Assembly: GCA_933207985.1 (NCBI GenBank)
Contig: OW240913.1
Location: 354,444,221-354,508,220 of the forward strand
Direction: 5' to 3'
Origin: Pelobates cultripes
Taxonomy: Eukaryota; Chordata; Amphibia; Anura; Pelobatidae
DNA length: 64,000 bases
The notes beneath the pieces were generated by a model. The model was not told where the DNA came from, did not search any database, and saw nothing but the letters and a program-made list of their open reading frames with translations. Position 1 is the stretch's first letter. Each line of letters starts with the position of its first letter. Shown here one piece after another: positions 46,385 through 58,777 of this stretch. Made by a program: the position numbers and the translations under genes.

Positions 46385-47825
46385 TATATATGTTATATTA
46401 TTTAATGGGGGGATTATTATAATTTTTATTTTTGGGGATTGCCTAACAACCCATGCTGACAGGACTGCTGATTTAGTCATGTGACTGTGATGAAGGGCTT
46501 GGTTGCAGGGGAACTGCCTGCGTTGTCAGGCAGTCTCCATGATAGGGATCACAGGGCAAAGTAAATATACCGAACCAGTGGGGGCTGCTTACCACCGGCG
46601 TTAACAGCGTTAAAGACCACTTTTCTCAGTGCGTTAAGCTTTTGTGATTTGAAGCTAATAATATGCTCTGGGGTTAAACTTAGGTATTGAGGCTAGAAGT
46701 TACGTTTTGGAATTCAATTTAGTAGTTAGCGATATACATTAAGCTAGAATTTAGCCAAAACGTACTACAAACGTTATTCTCAGCCCCAGTTCCAGAATAT
46801 ATATTGTGTCACTTAATATGTTTTCACAAAATGACAATCCACTTCTGTGTTAGAATAGCAAACCCCCCCAAACACTTAATGCTTCACTAGTAAACGTGAA
46901 AGGCATACTCAAGAATAGACAGGCAGGGTATGCACTAAAGAGGGAGACATTGGAAATTCAAAGAGAATTTACATTTAAAATATCCGACTTGGATTTGGAA
47001 AATTGAGGAGAAAAAATCCCCTCTGTCTCCTTTCCAGCTATTCCCAGAATTGTCCCATTTATCGAATAACCCTGAAAGAGTAAGATGTAAAATAAAATTA
47101 ACTGCTTGCTAATGGCATTATTCACTAACGTGACACTTCGAAATCAGGTCAAACTCAATTTCAAATTGAAGCCTGAAGAAGCCGAACTCGAGGACAGAGG
47201 ACTTAGACAATATTTTCATTCTGGCTTTTTTTACCTTAAATTTCACATTCACTTTGACTTCACTTTGAATTTTCACTTCAGTGAATCATCCTGTTAGTTT
47301 ACTGCCGCTCTGTAAAACCTGTCTACCAGAGATTTCACAAGTATGTAATGCTGACATTTCCTATGAGTTGAACATGTAATCTGAATGCGATCTGGTTAGG
47401 TCAGTCCTACGCTGTGCGCCTCCTGTGCTGGCACTGATTCCACGCACCACCCCAGGGAGATACTTTATCTTTAATGTTTGTATTGCTTTTGAAAATGTTG
47501 ACTTTTTTCCCTTCTACCTTTGGCCTACAAAACTTGGTCATGCTGCCTCTAGGATCAAATTACATTATTGTTCTGTGTTGTAGCAGCCAACACAAATGTT
47601 TATTATTAATAATGTTATTATTATGTTTATTTTTAACTCTTTCTATCATAGTGCTATGCGGAGAGATTGTTTCCCGACTCTCCGCCCAAAGCAGGGGTGC
47701 CAATAGTTATTGCCCATATCAGCTTGTTCACCCAATAGATAAGGAATAAGGAAGGAGTCGGGTCTCCTGAAAATGTTTTTTCTTTTTAAATACATTTTAC
47801 TTTAAATGGTTTAGGTTTTAATATA
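46385..47825. other. Non-coding, nothing recognised
   Basis: No gene identified. A small hairpin (GCGGAGAG..CTCTCCGC) near 47657-47684. (TA)n run at 47820-47840 precedes the minisatellite. Confidence 0.4.
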
Positions 47826-47842
47826 TATATATATATATATTT

Positions 47843-49047
47843 ATGCACTGTGTTATTATAGCATCACTATTACACTATGTGCACTGTGTCATTATAGCAT
47901 CACTATTACACAATGTGCACTGTGTCATTATAGCATCACTATTACACTATGTGCACTGTGTCATTATAGCATCACTATTACACAATGTGCACTGTGTCAT
48001 TATAGCATCACTATTACACTATGTGCACTGTGTTATTATAGCATCACTGTTACACTGTGTGCACTGTGTTATTATAGCATCACTATTACACTATGTACAC
48101 TGTGTCATTATAGCATCACTATTACACTATGTGCACTGTGTCATTATAGCATCACTATTATACTATGTGCACTGTGTCATTATAGCATCACTATTACACA
48201 ATATGCACCCTGCTATTATAGCATCACTATTACACTATGTGCACTGTGCCATTATAGCATCACTATTGCACTGTGTTATTCTAGCATCACTATTGCACTG
48301 TGCCATTATAGCATCACTATTACACTATGATCACTGTGTCATTATAGCATCACTATTACACTATGATCACTGTGTCATTATAGCATCGCTATTACACTAT
48401 GTGCACTGTGTTATTATAGCATCACTGTTACACTGTGTGCACTGTGTTATTATAGCATCACTATTACACTATGTGCACTGTGCCATTATAGCATCACTAT
48501 TACACTATGTGCACTGTGTCATTATAGCATCACTATTACACTATGTGCACTGTGCCATTATTGCATCACTATTATACTATGTGCACTGTGTCATTATAGC
48601 ATCACTATTACACAATGTGCACTGTATTATAGCATCACTATTACACTATGATCACTGTCATTATAGCATCACTATTACACTATGATGCACTGTGCCATTA
48701 TAGCATCACTATTACACTATGTGCACTGTATTATAGCATCACTATTACACTATGTGCACTGTGTTGATATAGCATCACTATTACACTATGTGCACTGTAT
48801 TATAGCATCACTATTACACTATGATCACTGTGCCATTATAGCATCACTATTACACTGTGTGCACTGTGCCATTATAGCATCACTATTACACTATGTGCAC
48901 TGTATTATAGCATCACTATTACACTATGTGCACTGTGTTGATATAGCATCACTATTACACTATGTGCACTGTCATTATAGCATCACTATTACACTATGTG
49001 CACTGTATCATTATAGCATCACTATTACGCTATGGATACTGTTATAG
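47843..49047 (+). repeat. 36-bp minisatellite, ~33 copies
   Basis: Unit is CACTGTGTCATTATAGCATC followed by ACTATTACACTATGTG. Because 36 is divisible by three and the unit has an open frame, it creates a 280-residue frame of 12-residue repeats (HCVIIASLLHYV). Variant units (33 and 39 bp, GATCACTG forms) become frequent after 48250. There is no start context, splice signal or flanking coding sequence to support a protein. Confidence 0.95.
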
Positions 49048-49424
49048 TATCACTGTAAAAATGCACTTTTTTAACTCAAATTTTTTAACAATGACACTTT
49101 GAAAGTGAATTCAGTGAGGTGTAATTTGACAATTTAATAGACAGTTTACTTGAAAAGGGCTCAAAGAGCAGGGAAGCGCTATATAGGATCTTGCTATTTA
49201 TTTCTATGTAATTCACACTGATTATATATAGACATGTGCACAGTGGATACGTTCAGCCGAATCAATTCATCCAGAAACAAATTTTGTTCGGTCGAAATTA
49301 GTCCATGGGGTGCTTTAGTTAAGCCCAATATCGACCATGCAATTGTTTAAGAAACATTTATTTGGCACTTAAAAATGCGTGAAAATTGGCCAAACAGTGT
49401 ACTGCAAAATATATACATATCATC
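49048..49424. other. AT-rich spacer
   Basis: Nothing recognised. Confidence 0.4.
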
Positions 49425-50424
49425 CACTGATCAGCCACAACATTAAAACCACCTTAATTAATACAAATATCTTGTAGGTCCCCCTCATACTGCCAAAACA
49501 GCTTAATGCTTTGAGGCATCGAATCCTTAAGACCTCTGAATGTGTCCTGTGCATTTGGCACCAATACATTAATAAATCGCCTTTGAAGTATTCATCTGGT
49601 TGGAGTCTGTTGGACCATCTTGCTGACCCTGATACCCCATTGGCTATCACTCGAGGAGGGATATTTAACAAAAAAAAAAAAACATCTACATCGTGGGGAA
49701 GCACCCATAATTATCTTTACCAATTTGGAATTTGTGAGTGCATACAAATCATTATATTATTTTAAAGTATAAAACAATATTTGCACTATGTTTTATCCTC
49801 TATTGCAGGTACACTGGCAGAATCCCTAAATATCCTATCAATTACACAGTTTTGTTATATGGTTATCAGCTGGGAAATAACCTTGGGAAGCAGTGTACCT
49901 ATAAGTTAAGTTTTGTGTTTGATATATTTTACACAGATCACTTTGTTCACGGGTGGTTGAGTGTATTTGTTGTTTCACCAATACATTAACAACAGATCCT
50001 TTAAGTCCTGCAAGTTGCGAGGTTAGGTCTCCAAAGATCGGCAACACCTTGAACTCTTTGTCATGTTCCTCAAAGATCTCTTCTGTAGGATCAGACCAGA
50101 CAGGCTAGCCTTCGTTCCCCACGTGCATCAATGAGCCTTGGGCACCCATTACCTTACGCCGGTTCACCCATTGTCAGGTACGAACCACTATAAACTGGGA
50201 AGCCCCTTACAAGAATTACTGTTTTGGATGTGCTCTGACCCAGGCGTCCAACTATTACTATTTTTCGCTTGCCAATTTTTCCTGCTTCCAACACATGAAA
50301 TTCAAGAACTAGCTGTTCACTTGGTGCCTAATATATCCTACCCCTTGTCAGGTGCCATTGTAACAATATATTCAATGTTATTCACTTCATCTGTCAGTGG
50401 TTTTAATGTTATGGCTGATCAGTG
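49425..50424 (-). mobile_element. Tc1-like transposon relic with nested insertion
   Basis: Ends CACTGATCAGCCACAACATT and AATGTTATGGCTGATCAGTG are imperfect inverted repeats; TA follows the right end. Blocks such as CAACACCTTGAACTCTTTGT and CGGTTCACCCATTGTC belong, by recollection, to a Tc1-like family common in fish and frogs whose transposase reads on the minus strand; most of the coding region is deleted. A 403-bp foreign segment sits at 49573-49975. Confidence 0.7.
49573..49975. mobile_element. Insertion with 14-bp target-site duplication
   Basis: CACCAATACATTAA occurs at 49559-49572 and 49976-49989, and the Tc1-like sequence resumes correctly after the second copy. The inserted 403 bp has an A-run (about 49670-49682) and no recognised protein. 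A 14-bp duplication is what LINE-driven retroposition produces, so a SINE or truncated LINE is the likeliest type. Confidence 0.65.
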
Positions 50425-50426
50425 TA

Positions 50427-52718
50427 AATATAACATGTATATATTTTGAAGTACACTGATAGGCACATGTTACTTCTATTTGGATCACAGATCAAGTGAG
50501 AAGACGACATCATACATAAATATATAGATAAAGATTTTTTTGTACTGCTCCCACGTTTTTTGTATTGGTCCCTTTTCATTTAATCTGTGAATAAAATCAA
50601 CATTCAGTGTCTGTCCCCTAACCATCCATCATATTTTTTCCCCATCAATCACCTCTTTTTTGGTACCATAGACGGAACTCTGAGTCACAAACCAAACTGT
50701 TCGTCCATTGTCCATGTCCTTTATTAGGCGATATGTCTGTATGACGGATTCAGAGTAGCACACCCACTAAGCGCCCATAATTCAGATGAATTGCAATTCA
50801 TTGGAAATTGAATATACACATCTATTTCTATCTGGTAGTGAAGCCTGTCATACTCTTTACAATTCTAACAATGGGGAAGCTTAGAGTTTCACCTACAAGT
50901 TGAAGCATGTTTCATTGTTTCCCGTTGCTTTGGTTTTTATTTATTTATTTATTTTTTATTTACTCAAACAATTTGTTTTACATAAGGCGTTGTGCTTCCT
51001 GGACAGTGGGGGTCTTAGAGACTTCATAAAGCAAACTCACAAACTCAGTAACTCACGAACCCAGCATTGCATTACCCTTACCTTACCCTGCAAATGCCAT
51101 TTATGTGACAGTAATTCTATATCTCTACAACTCTCTATGCAATGGAGAGAGGGCAGAGACACCCACAGAAGATTAAGAGAGTAGATAACTGTATCTCAGT
51201 GAGTATAGTGCTACACAGACAGCAGTGAACCCTCAATGCCCTGTGCAACAGTGAAGTCATACCTACTGTCATTGTCATCAAGCTATGATGTCATATTACA
51301 TTGTATTCCATCACTATGCCTCACTAAGCTCTATTTTTCCCAAACTCCACAGGGAAGCTAGCTGGATTATAGCCAAAACATAGATTTGTTTTTAAGAGGT
51401 GAACTGGAAAACGTATAACGAAAAAGATGGGGAGACAGCTGGCATAATCATTACATAATATACATGCATAAAAATGGTTATAAACCACACAGGCCAAAAG
51501 ATATATTGCTAGTATAAAATGATTGACTCATTTGACTTTATAATTTGTATTCTCTGAATATTAGTACTCTGGAAGAATTCTGTTGTTTAGGTGAGGTTTT
51601 TCTTTATAACCTCGAAATGTAGCCATGAGAATATGTTTATTCATGTGTAAGCTCTCAGTATACGTTCACATGCATCATTTTGGAATTCTAGAAGATGATT
51701 ATTACTAAAAAAAAAAAAAAAATGAACCATTAACTTATTCTGGACAATTAACCTTCAAATGATTCTGGTATGGTACAACAGTGTCAATTCTACAGCTACA
51801 CAGAACAAGTAGAAATTGTACAACAAACAACAGAGGGGTGGGACATTCTTTACAAGCACATTATTTACATTATATAAACAACTATTTTAAATTATTATGT
51901 TTGCTGCGATTGAAGAATCGTGCCATTTTATTCCGAAACAAAAAAAATTAAACAGGCTAGCCAAAAGGTAGAAGCCGAGTGGATGTAAAACCAGAACCCC
52001 CCCTATAACTTTGCCAAATTATAACTGGTAAAGCATCATGGGTGTTTTAGTAAAAGATGATAACCCAGGGTAGCCCTGGGAGAAAAGCATTTCTAATAAA
52101 TGTCACTCTTGAATTATACAAATGTAGAGCTGTGGGACAGATCTGACTCTAAGCTCTTATAACGTGATTCTTTAGAGCAGTTTCTTCCTCTAGAACGGTA
52201 GTCTGATATCATGAGACATTCTGCTTTCCAATCACAAGGGAGAGATCCTTTGCCCGGGGACAATTCTAAGAAGAGGAAGTGAGCAACGGAATGTAACGTA
52301 CATTGTTTGCATATACCATGACCGACGTGTTACGTTTGCAAAATAACTGATAAAAATAGAACACTATATAAGTACGAGAGGTTTCCTTCTGAATGCTCAG
52401 AGTCAGAGTGAATCCGGAGAGGGACAGACTAGGCACCAAAAGCCACTGCAACTTCATGTAATGGCTTTGTTGCCTTGGCTCTGTCGCTTTGCTATCACAA
52501 AGTCTCTACGGCTTTGTCTTGGACAGATATAATCATGCTTGGTGATCTCACTACAGGCTGATCAGTCTGTCCCAGCACTGGACTACAAGTAACTCATTTT
52601 ACAGAAGCACAATTTAACTCATATCACAGGGGCTCCATTACAGTGAGTTTCAACTGTGTGTTAAGGGTAAAGGAGTCTTACATTCTGCATGAGTAGATTC
52701 TGAGAGTAAAAATGAGGC
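50427..52718. other. Long non-coding stretch
   Basis: No genes, terminal repeats or tandem arrays recognised; A-run at about 51709-51721. Confidence 0.4.
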
Positions 52719-52722
52719 TTAA

Positions 52723-52913
52723 AGGAATACTCTAAGCACCAGAACATTTTTATCTTAATGAAGCAGTTTTAATGTTTAGATCATAACCCTGTGGTAATGC
52801 TGCTGGATTCTCTGCCATTTAGGAGTTAAATCAATTTTGTTTCTGTTAATGCAGCCCTAGCCGCATGTCTACTGACTGTGACTGACACGGTCTACATGAA
52901 AATTATTTTTTTT
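52723..52913 (+). mobile_element. T2-type MITE, left fragment
   Basis: TTAA (52719-52722) then AGGAATACTCTAAGCACCAG, AATGAAGCAGTTTTAATG and TCTCTGCCATTTAGGAG. It is interrupted on the right by the neighbouring MITE. Confidence 0.7.
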
Positions 52914-52917
52914 TTAA

Positions 52918-54052
52918 AGGGACACTATAGTCACCAAAACAATTTTAGCTTAATGAAGCAGTCTTGGTATATAGATCATGCTCCTGCAGTCTTACTGCTC
53001 AAATCTCTGCCATTTAGGAGTTAAATCACTTTGTTTATACAGCCCTGGCACACCTCCTTGCATGTGACTTACACAGCCCTCCAAACACTTCCCGCAGAGT
53101 CATCTATTGTTTACACTTCCCCTATTAAAATATAGTTTAATTTAGATTTTCACATCTCCTGCTCTGTTAATAGCTTCTTTGACTTTACAGGAGTCTCCTG
53201 AATATAATTGAAGTTTAATTTACAGAGGAGGAGATAAAAGCTTTTAAAATAAGTTACATCTGATTGAAAGTGAAACCATTTATTTTCATACAGCCTGTGT
53301 GAGTAACAGGCTCACACACAAGAGGCTCCTGCAGACTTAAACCGACTATTACCAGAGCAAGAGATAAATTCCAAATTAATCAGATTGTGCAATAAAGGAA
53401 GTTTAAACATTAGATCTCTTTTTATGGGAAGTGTTTAGGAAGGTTGTGTCAGTCACATGCAGTGAGGTGTGGCTAGGGTGGCATAAACAAATAAAACTCA
53501 AGGCAGACCCCCCCTAGGTGGGTCCTAACTCTAACCATTCACTTTGCTTCCTTGAGCTTCTGGCAAAAAACATCTCTAATGAGACAGAAGGGGGTATTTT
53601 TTTATATACACCCCTATACATTTATTTACCCTTAATTAACCCGTGTGTTCCCTATTAAGGGTTAATAATATATAGGGGTGTATATAAAAAAATACCCCCT
53701 TCTGTCTCATTAGAGATATTTCTGCCAGAGTCTCAAGGAAGCAAGCTGAATGGTTAGAGTTAGGAGCCACCTAGGGGGGTCTGCCTTGACATTGGCAGGT
53801 GGGCTTATCCTCTCATGGCCATTGGAGGTAACTAAAAAACCTCCATTTGTTTAAAAATACATAGGGATTAAGGAGAGAGCGCAGGCAACTTGTTTTTCTT
53901 TGGTTTTTACAATATATTGGGGCTGATGTGTATTGTAGTCATTGCTGCTGCCCAGTAGTGATGGGAGTGTGCGCAGGACTTATCTTTTCGCATTTGTATA
54001 CACCAAAAGTGCTTTGTTTAGCTAAAGTTGTTTTGGTGCCTATAGTGTCCCT
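52918..54052. mobile_element. T2-type MITE, with nested hairpin element
   Basis: TTAA on both sides (52914-52917, 54053-54056). Left end AGGGACACTATAGTCACCAA; right end GTTGTTTTGGTGCC then TATAGTGTCCCT. Interior blocks (AATGAAGCAGTCTTGGTATA, CATTTAGGAGTTAAATCACT) match the relics at 10143 and 25922. A hairpin element at 53498-53789 enlarges it. Confidence 0.85.
53498..53789. mobile_element. Hairpin (foldback) MITE nested in T2-type MITE
   Basis: Left end TCAAGGCAGACCCCCCCTAG and right end CTAGGGGGGTCTGCCTTGA. The arms pair over about 135 bp (CCTAACTCTAACCATTCA, CTAATGAGACAGAAGGGGG and complements) around a short centre near 53640. No duplication of the target seen. Confidence 0.85.
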
Positions 54053-54056
54053 TTAA

Positions 54057-54548
54057 ATTTGTATTTTCACCTCTCTATAATTTATACCATTGAATAAAAC
54101 ATTTAAAATCACATGTAACCAGTATGTTAACCTTTTTAGTATGTGATGCCTCATTTTATTTTAAATTTATATTAAAGATTAAACATGTACCACCGTAATC
54201 CACTTCAAACAGGACAATGCCATGGTAAACATTGCAAACGAGGAGGTAAATAGAAACCTTGTTTCATTTGTCTTATTTGTATATTTATCTATGCTGACTG
54301 TCAGATGCACTGGATTACATATTTGTAAAATAAAGCAGATGATTAAACTTCATATTAGAAATCCTGGGTAGTGACTGTTGGCCTATGAGGAAAATAGAAC
54401 TGCAGGTAAGGTTTGACACTTAGTTAAGCTAATGTTCTGGATTTGGAAGTTTTTTTACAATACAAAATAACGAAAGGGGTTATGGGTGATGGAGTTAGAA
54501 ATTACATTTAGGTTAGGAGCAATAGGAGTTAGGGTTATAGTCAAAGGT
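54057..54548. other. AT-rich non-coding stretch
   Basis: Nothing recognised. Confidence 0.4.
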
Positions 54549-54869
54549 TCCTCAATTCCCCAATACTACTGCTATCTCCCCCAGCTAAGGCCCGTGCCAC
54601 ACACAGCACTGCCCCTATCCCCCAGTAAAACCCAGTTGTACAGCTCTACAGAATTTGTTGACGCTATATAAATAATAGTAATAAAGTCCATATTACACAC
54701 AATTCTTCCCCAATTCCCCCACTCTAAAGCCTCTATCCCCCAATACTACCAATATCTCCCCCCCCGCTAAAGCCCTTGTCCCACACAATACTGCCCTTAT
54801 CCCCCCACTACAACCCTATTGTACAACACTACAGAATTTGTTGGCGCTATATAAATAATAATAACGTCT
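54549..54869 (+). repeat. Tandem pair of C-rich units with LINE/SINE-like tails
   Basis: Two diverged copies (about 54549-54687 and 54735-54869), each with CCCCAATACTACC/TG, ATCTCCCCC, then CTACAGAATTTGTTG and CGCTATATAAATAATA. A C-rich piece continues after the solo LTR at 55441 (CCCACACAATTCTGC), showing the LTR landed in this tract. Confidence 0.6.
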
Positions 54870-54873
54870 GTGT

Positions 54874-55435
54874 CACATATCCTTCGTCTCCATGTGACAA
54901 ACACGGAGATAATTACCTTCCTAAGAATAAGAGGAGTGCCGCTTGGCTATGATGCCTGGCTTTTGCGACATGTTGGTGGACTCCGGCCACTGCGGACCCA
55001 CGCTATTATATAGCCCCACGTCCATCCATGGTAAAGACGACGTTGACGTGCGGGTGACGTCACGCAAAAGACGCACATGCACGTTTTGGGGTCAAAGGCT
55101 AGGTATGGCTAATCGGATCTGCAAGAGAGTTATTTAAATTCACTTATTCCTTAAACTCATTGCCTTGTCGTGGTTTCCCTTAGATGGTTAGAGTGTGTTC
55201 CTGATTTTTGACTTTGGTTTTTGACTTTGGCTTTGTTTTGACTTCCCTGACTTCTGGCATCCTTGACTATTGGCTTTTCCTTATCACTGTGTCTCGTTCT
55301 GTGTCCCTGACCTCGGCTAGTATTTTGACTATTCTCTGGTACGTTAAGTCCGCCCATTCTAAGGGCCGATTAGACGTTATCCTTAGTCCTAGGTGTGATA
55401 CTATTCTGCGGGCTGGATCAACTGTAATCCTGACA
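54874..55435 (+). mobile_element. Solo LTR, 562 bp
   Basis: Starts TGTCA, ends TGACA, and GTCTG stands on both sides (54869-54873, 55436-55440). TATATA at 55007-55012 could be the promoter. The C/T-rich right half with repeated TTTGACTT and CCCTGAC motifs resembles the region at 27200-27350. No internal genes, so a solo LTR of a Ty3/gypsy-type or similar element. Confidence 0.8.
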
Positions 55436-55639
55436 GTCTGTATCCCACACAATTCTGCTATATCCCCCACAGTAACGCAAAGTTACACAGAAAGGGGCTG
55501 GTGGGGAAGTAAGAGAAACAAGGGTGTTTAAGACACACTAAATAGGGTGATATAATACACTAAAGGGTGTGTAACACACACACAAAGGAGCAAAAGGGGT
55601 AAGACATTTAAGAGGGGATATGAAACACTAAAGGGGACA

Positions 55640-55738
55640 CAGGTACACAGGTTAAGATACTTTTTTTTGGGGGGGGGGTGCAGGGTGCAGCAAAATGCAT
55701 CTTCACCTGTTTAGCCAAATGTCCTTGCACCGGCCCTG
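55640..55738 (-). mobile_element. hAT-like terminus
   Basis: CCTTGCACCGGCCCTG at 55723-55738 is, on the minus strand, a CAGGGCCGGTGCAAGG terminus of hAT type. The opposite end is not found. Confidence 0.4.
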
Positions 55739-56744
55739 CCTATATGGGGATGAACAATACCTCTTTGCCTTCTATTTTTCTGCTTGACAAGTAAACATTT
55801 GGGAAGAAATTAAAATCAGGAGATACTGTGGTCAGATAAACCCGTCTGACGGAATTTCATGGTATAATGTGAGGTAAAGAGGTCAACACCCGTCTGAATA
55901 CCAGGAAGCGATGTATAAAAAGAGCCGATTTTTATCTTTATTGTAATTATGTAACTGTAATGTTACATACTAACACATCACCAGCGCAGCGGTGAGTTAT
56001 AGCACAGACTGGTATAAAGACAGCAAGCTTTATCAATGTTTGTTCATATTAGTGACAGTAGTAATGGTGTTTTATTAGATCTGTGACATAATCGGCTCGG
56101 TTAACAAGACCGGATACAAAGTAAAAGGAATCACCACCATTTTTTACCATATCTTTATTGTTACTAGCCTGATTAACCTTTTAAAACATTTCATAACATT
56201 TATTAATAAACTGTTTATATGTTGACGTTTTTTTTTTTTTTTTTAGTATTATTCCCAAAATAAATACAAAACCTTGAACAACTGAGATTAAGGTAGACTG
56301 GGTTATATAAAATTAGCTATTAAGGGTTACTCCAATAACCATAACTACTTTGCTGATTTGAAGTAGTCACTGGGACTGGAGTCTGTATGTGCAGTGTTTC
56401 ATTATGAGGATTATGATTCTTGGTGTAACTTTTTAAAACATTTTTTTTTCATTACTTAAAGAAGCAAGAAAAATGCTTTGTGAACATTCCCTCGGTTACT
56501 TGGAAATTAGAAAAGGTATTTTCAAAATATCTCATCACGTTAAGCCTTATAGTTCTGAAAGGTTTTTAACATGTAATTAAGGAGTTTAAATCACTACTAA
56601 TCAAATAGATCACAAGCTTTGACTTTGATTTCTTATAGTTCCCTTTGTTGGTAGGAGGGATCTGTCTTCCAATAGTGTAACGGAGTGAGCACGGATTTCT
56701 ACATGTATGAGATATAACATTTTGTATGTGTGCCATAGTGCACT
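55739..56744. other. Non-coding, nothing recognised
   Basis: T-run at about 56227-56244. No genes. Confidence 0.4.
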
Positions 56745-57135
56745 CTAACATAGTTACATAGACTGAAAAGAGGCACACATCCATCAAGCTCAGCTTTGCT
56801 CACATCAGCTTTTGCTGTTAATCCAAAAGAAGGCAAAAAAAAGTTTGAAGTGCTTTCCTTTTTTGCAACAAACTGGGAATAAATTCCTCCTTGACCCCAG
56901 AATGGCAGTCAGATCGCTGCTTGGATCATGAAGCTATTACCCCACAAATTAAAAATGATATTTCTGAATATTATGTTTATGCAAGTATTCATCCAATCGC
57001 TGTTTAAATATCTGTGCAGACCACTTCTTTATGCATGAAATACCACATCCTTGCTGTTATTACTGTAAAAAAACTCTTTCCTTTGCATTAGATGAAATCT
57101 CCTTTCTTCCAGTCTAAATGCATGATCTCTTAATA
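56745..57135 (-). mobile_element. CR1-like LINE, 3' fragment
   Basis: Read on the minus strand, 57135-57030 translates to a LEERR-like start and FFTVITARMW..KEVV, the C-terminal signature of CR1-type ORF2 (compare FTERVVDAWNSLPAEVV at 38010). It is followed by a 3'UTR ending in CTATGTAACTATGTTAGA near 56745. Broken by stops and indels. Confidence 0.75.
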
Positions 57136-57862
57136 AGATAAGTTGGACTTGCCTTTTTATAGACCAATAGGTTTTTCACGGCAGAGAAAACAAAGTAAAA
57201 ATCTTACACAGCTTCAGAACACATTCATAATATTAAAAAAATTATAATTTGCTACATATAGTAGAGCTATAATTCACAATTTGGTTGCATCAAGCCACTG
57301 CAAGCTGCTACGCAAACATTTTGAAGGTCACGGTTCTGTAATAAAGTGATAGTTCAACAGGTTTGTCTTTAGCCTGGGCTGACAACACTCGATCACTTCA
57401 AAATTTCCTTTCACGTGATACATGACCTCATTCCCTGCACTGCTGATAGGTAGAGAAGCAATAGAATGTCAGGTGAATGTGTAAAATTGTTATCTATGCC
57501 TGCTCTGTAACAGGTACGGTGGTCAATCATTTGTACTGCATTGAGTTATGCAATGATTCATCATCATTTCAGGAAGGTAAAGTACATAAACTTGAATGTC
57601 TTTGGAGAGCAAGAAAGTCCAGCTTCCCTTAGAAGTGTTTGTTTTATAAAAATATCAACAATATTAAATGTTAAATGAACAGCAATAGCTACTATCTAAA
57701 ATACAATGGCAAAACGCCATTCAACATATTTACAGAGGAATTAAGAATTACTAATGAGAAGAAAAAGATAGTGAAACACCAAATAATATACACAAATATC
57801 TGAGCCTTATGTATAATTGAGCATACGGAAGTCTAAAAAGAAAGGAGGATGAAAAAAAGAAA
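57136..57862. other. Non-coding, nothing recognised
   Basis: AT-rich, no genes. Confidence 0.4.
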
Positions 57863-57864
57863 TA

Positions 57865-58741
57865 CCGTATATACTCGAGTATAAGTCGACCCGAATATAA
57901 GTCAAAATCCCCTAATTTTACTCCCCAAAACTGGGAAACTTAGTGCAGTGTGTGTGTGTATGCAGTGTGTATGTATGAATGCAGTGTGTGTGTGTATGAA
58001 TGCAGTGTGTATGTATGAATGCAGTGTGTGTGTGTATGAGTGCAGTGTGTGTATGAGTGCTGTGTGTGTATGAGTGCAGTGTGTGTGTGTGTATGAATGC
58101 AGTCTGTGTGTGTATGAATGCAGTGTGTGTGTATGAATGCAGTGTGTGTTTGTGTATGTTATGCAGAGCCTTGGTGGGGGGTGGGCATTATTATTATTTT
58201 TTTAATTATTATTATTATTTTTTTATATTATTAATATTTTTTTTATTGTAATATTATATTTTTTATTATTTAATTTTATTCCCTGGTGGTCCAGTGGATG
58301 GGCTGTGTAGGGGGGGGCTGGCAGAGAGCTGTAACTTACCTTTCCTGCAGCTCCTGTCAGCTCCCTTCTCCTCCGTTCTGGTCAGCTCCCCTGTCAGCTC
58401 CCTCTGCAAGTCTCGCGGTCTGAGTGCTGCGCGGAGCGTTGCTACAGTAACCCGTGGCAACGCTCTGACCCCACGGCTCTCGCGAGACTTACACTGGAGC
58501 TGACAGGAGAGCTGACCGACACGGAGGAGAAGGGAGCTGACAGGAGTTGCAGGAAAGGTAAGTAACAGCTCGCTGCCAGCCCCCAACAGGACCGCCGGGC
58601 TTGTAATGAGCCCGGCGGTCCTGGTCTGTATTATGGCAATGTAAGTTGCCATAATACAGACAGTGACTCGAGTATAAGACGAGTGGTTTTTCAGCACAAA
58701 AAATGTGCTGAAAAACTCGTCTTATACTCGAGTATATACGG
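57865..58741. mobile_element. TA-flanked MITE rich in hairpins, 877 bp
   Basis: Ends CCGTATATACTCGAGTATAA and its complement, with TA outside (57863-57864, 58742-58743). Inside: a TG-rich tandem array with GTATGAATGCAGT units (57940-58165), an AT-only tract (58190-58275), a long GC-rich palindrome (58349-58546; arms with CTGTCAGCTCCCTTCTCC), and two tight hairpins (58591-58621, GACCGCCGGGC..; 58623-58661, GTCTGTATTATGGCAA..). No transposase frame. Confidence 0.8.
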
Positions 58742-58777
58742 TAATTCAGTATTTTTTCAACCACATCAGTGCCAGTA

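Noticed and set aside
47843..48685. 36-bp repeats considered as a CRISPR array or a repeat protein
   Set aside because: Units are contiguous with no unique spacers and no cas genes, in a vertebrate setting. The protein frame is explained by unit length.
58266..58764. Overlapping ORFs on both strands
   Set aside because: They lie in the GC-rich palindrome of the MITE at 57865-58741.
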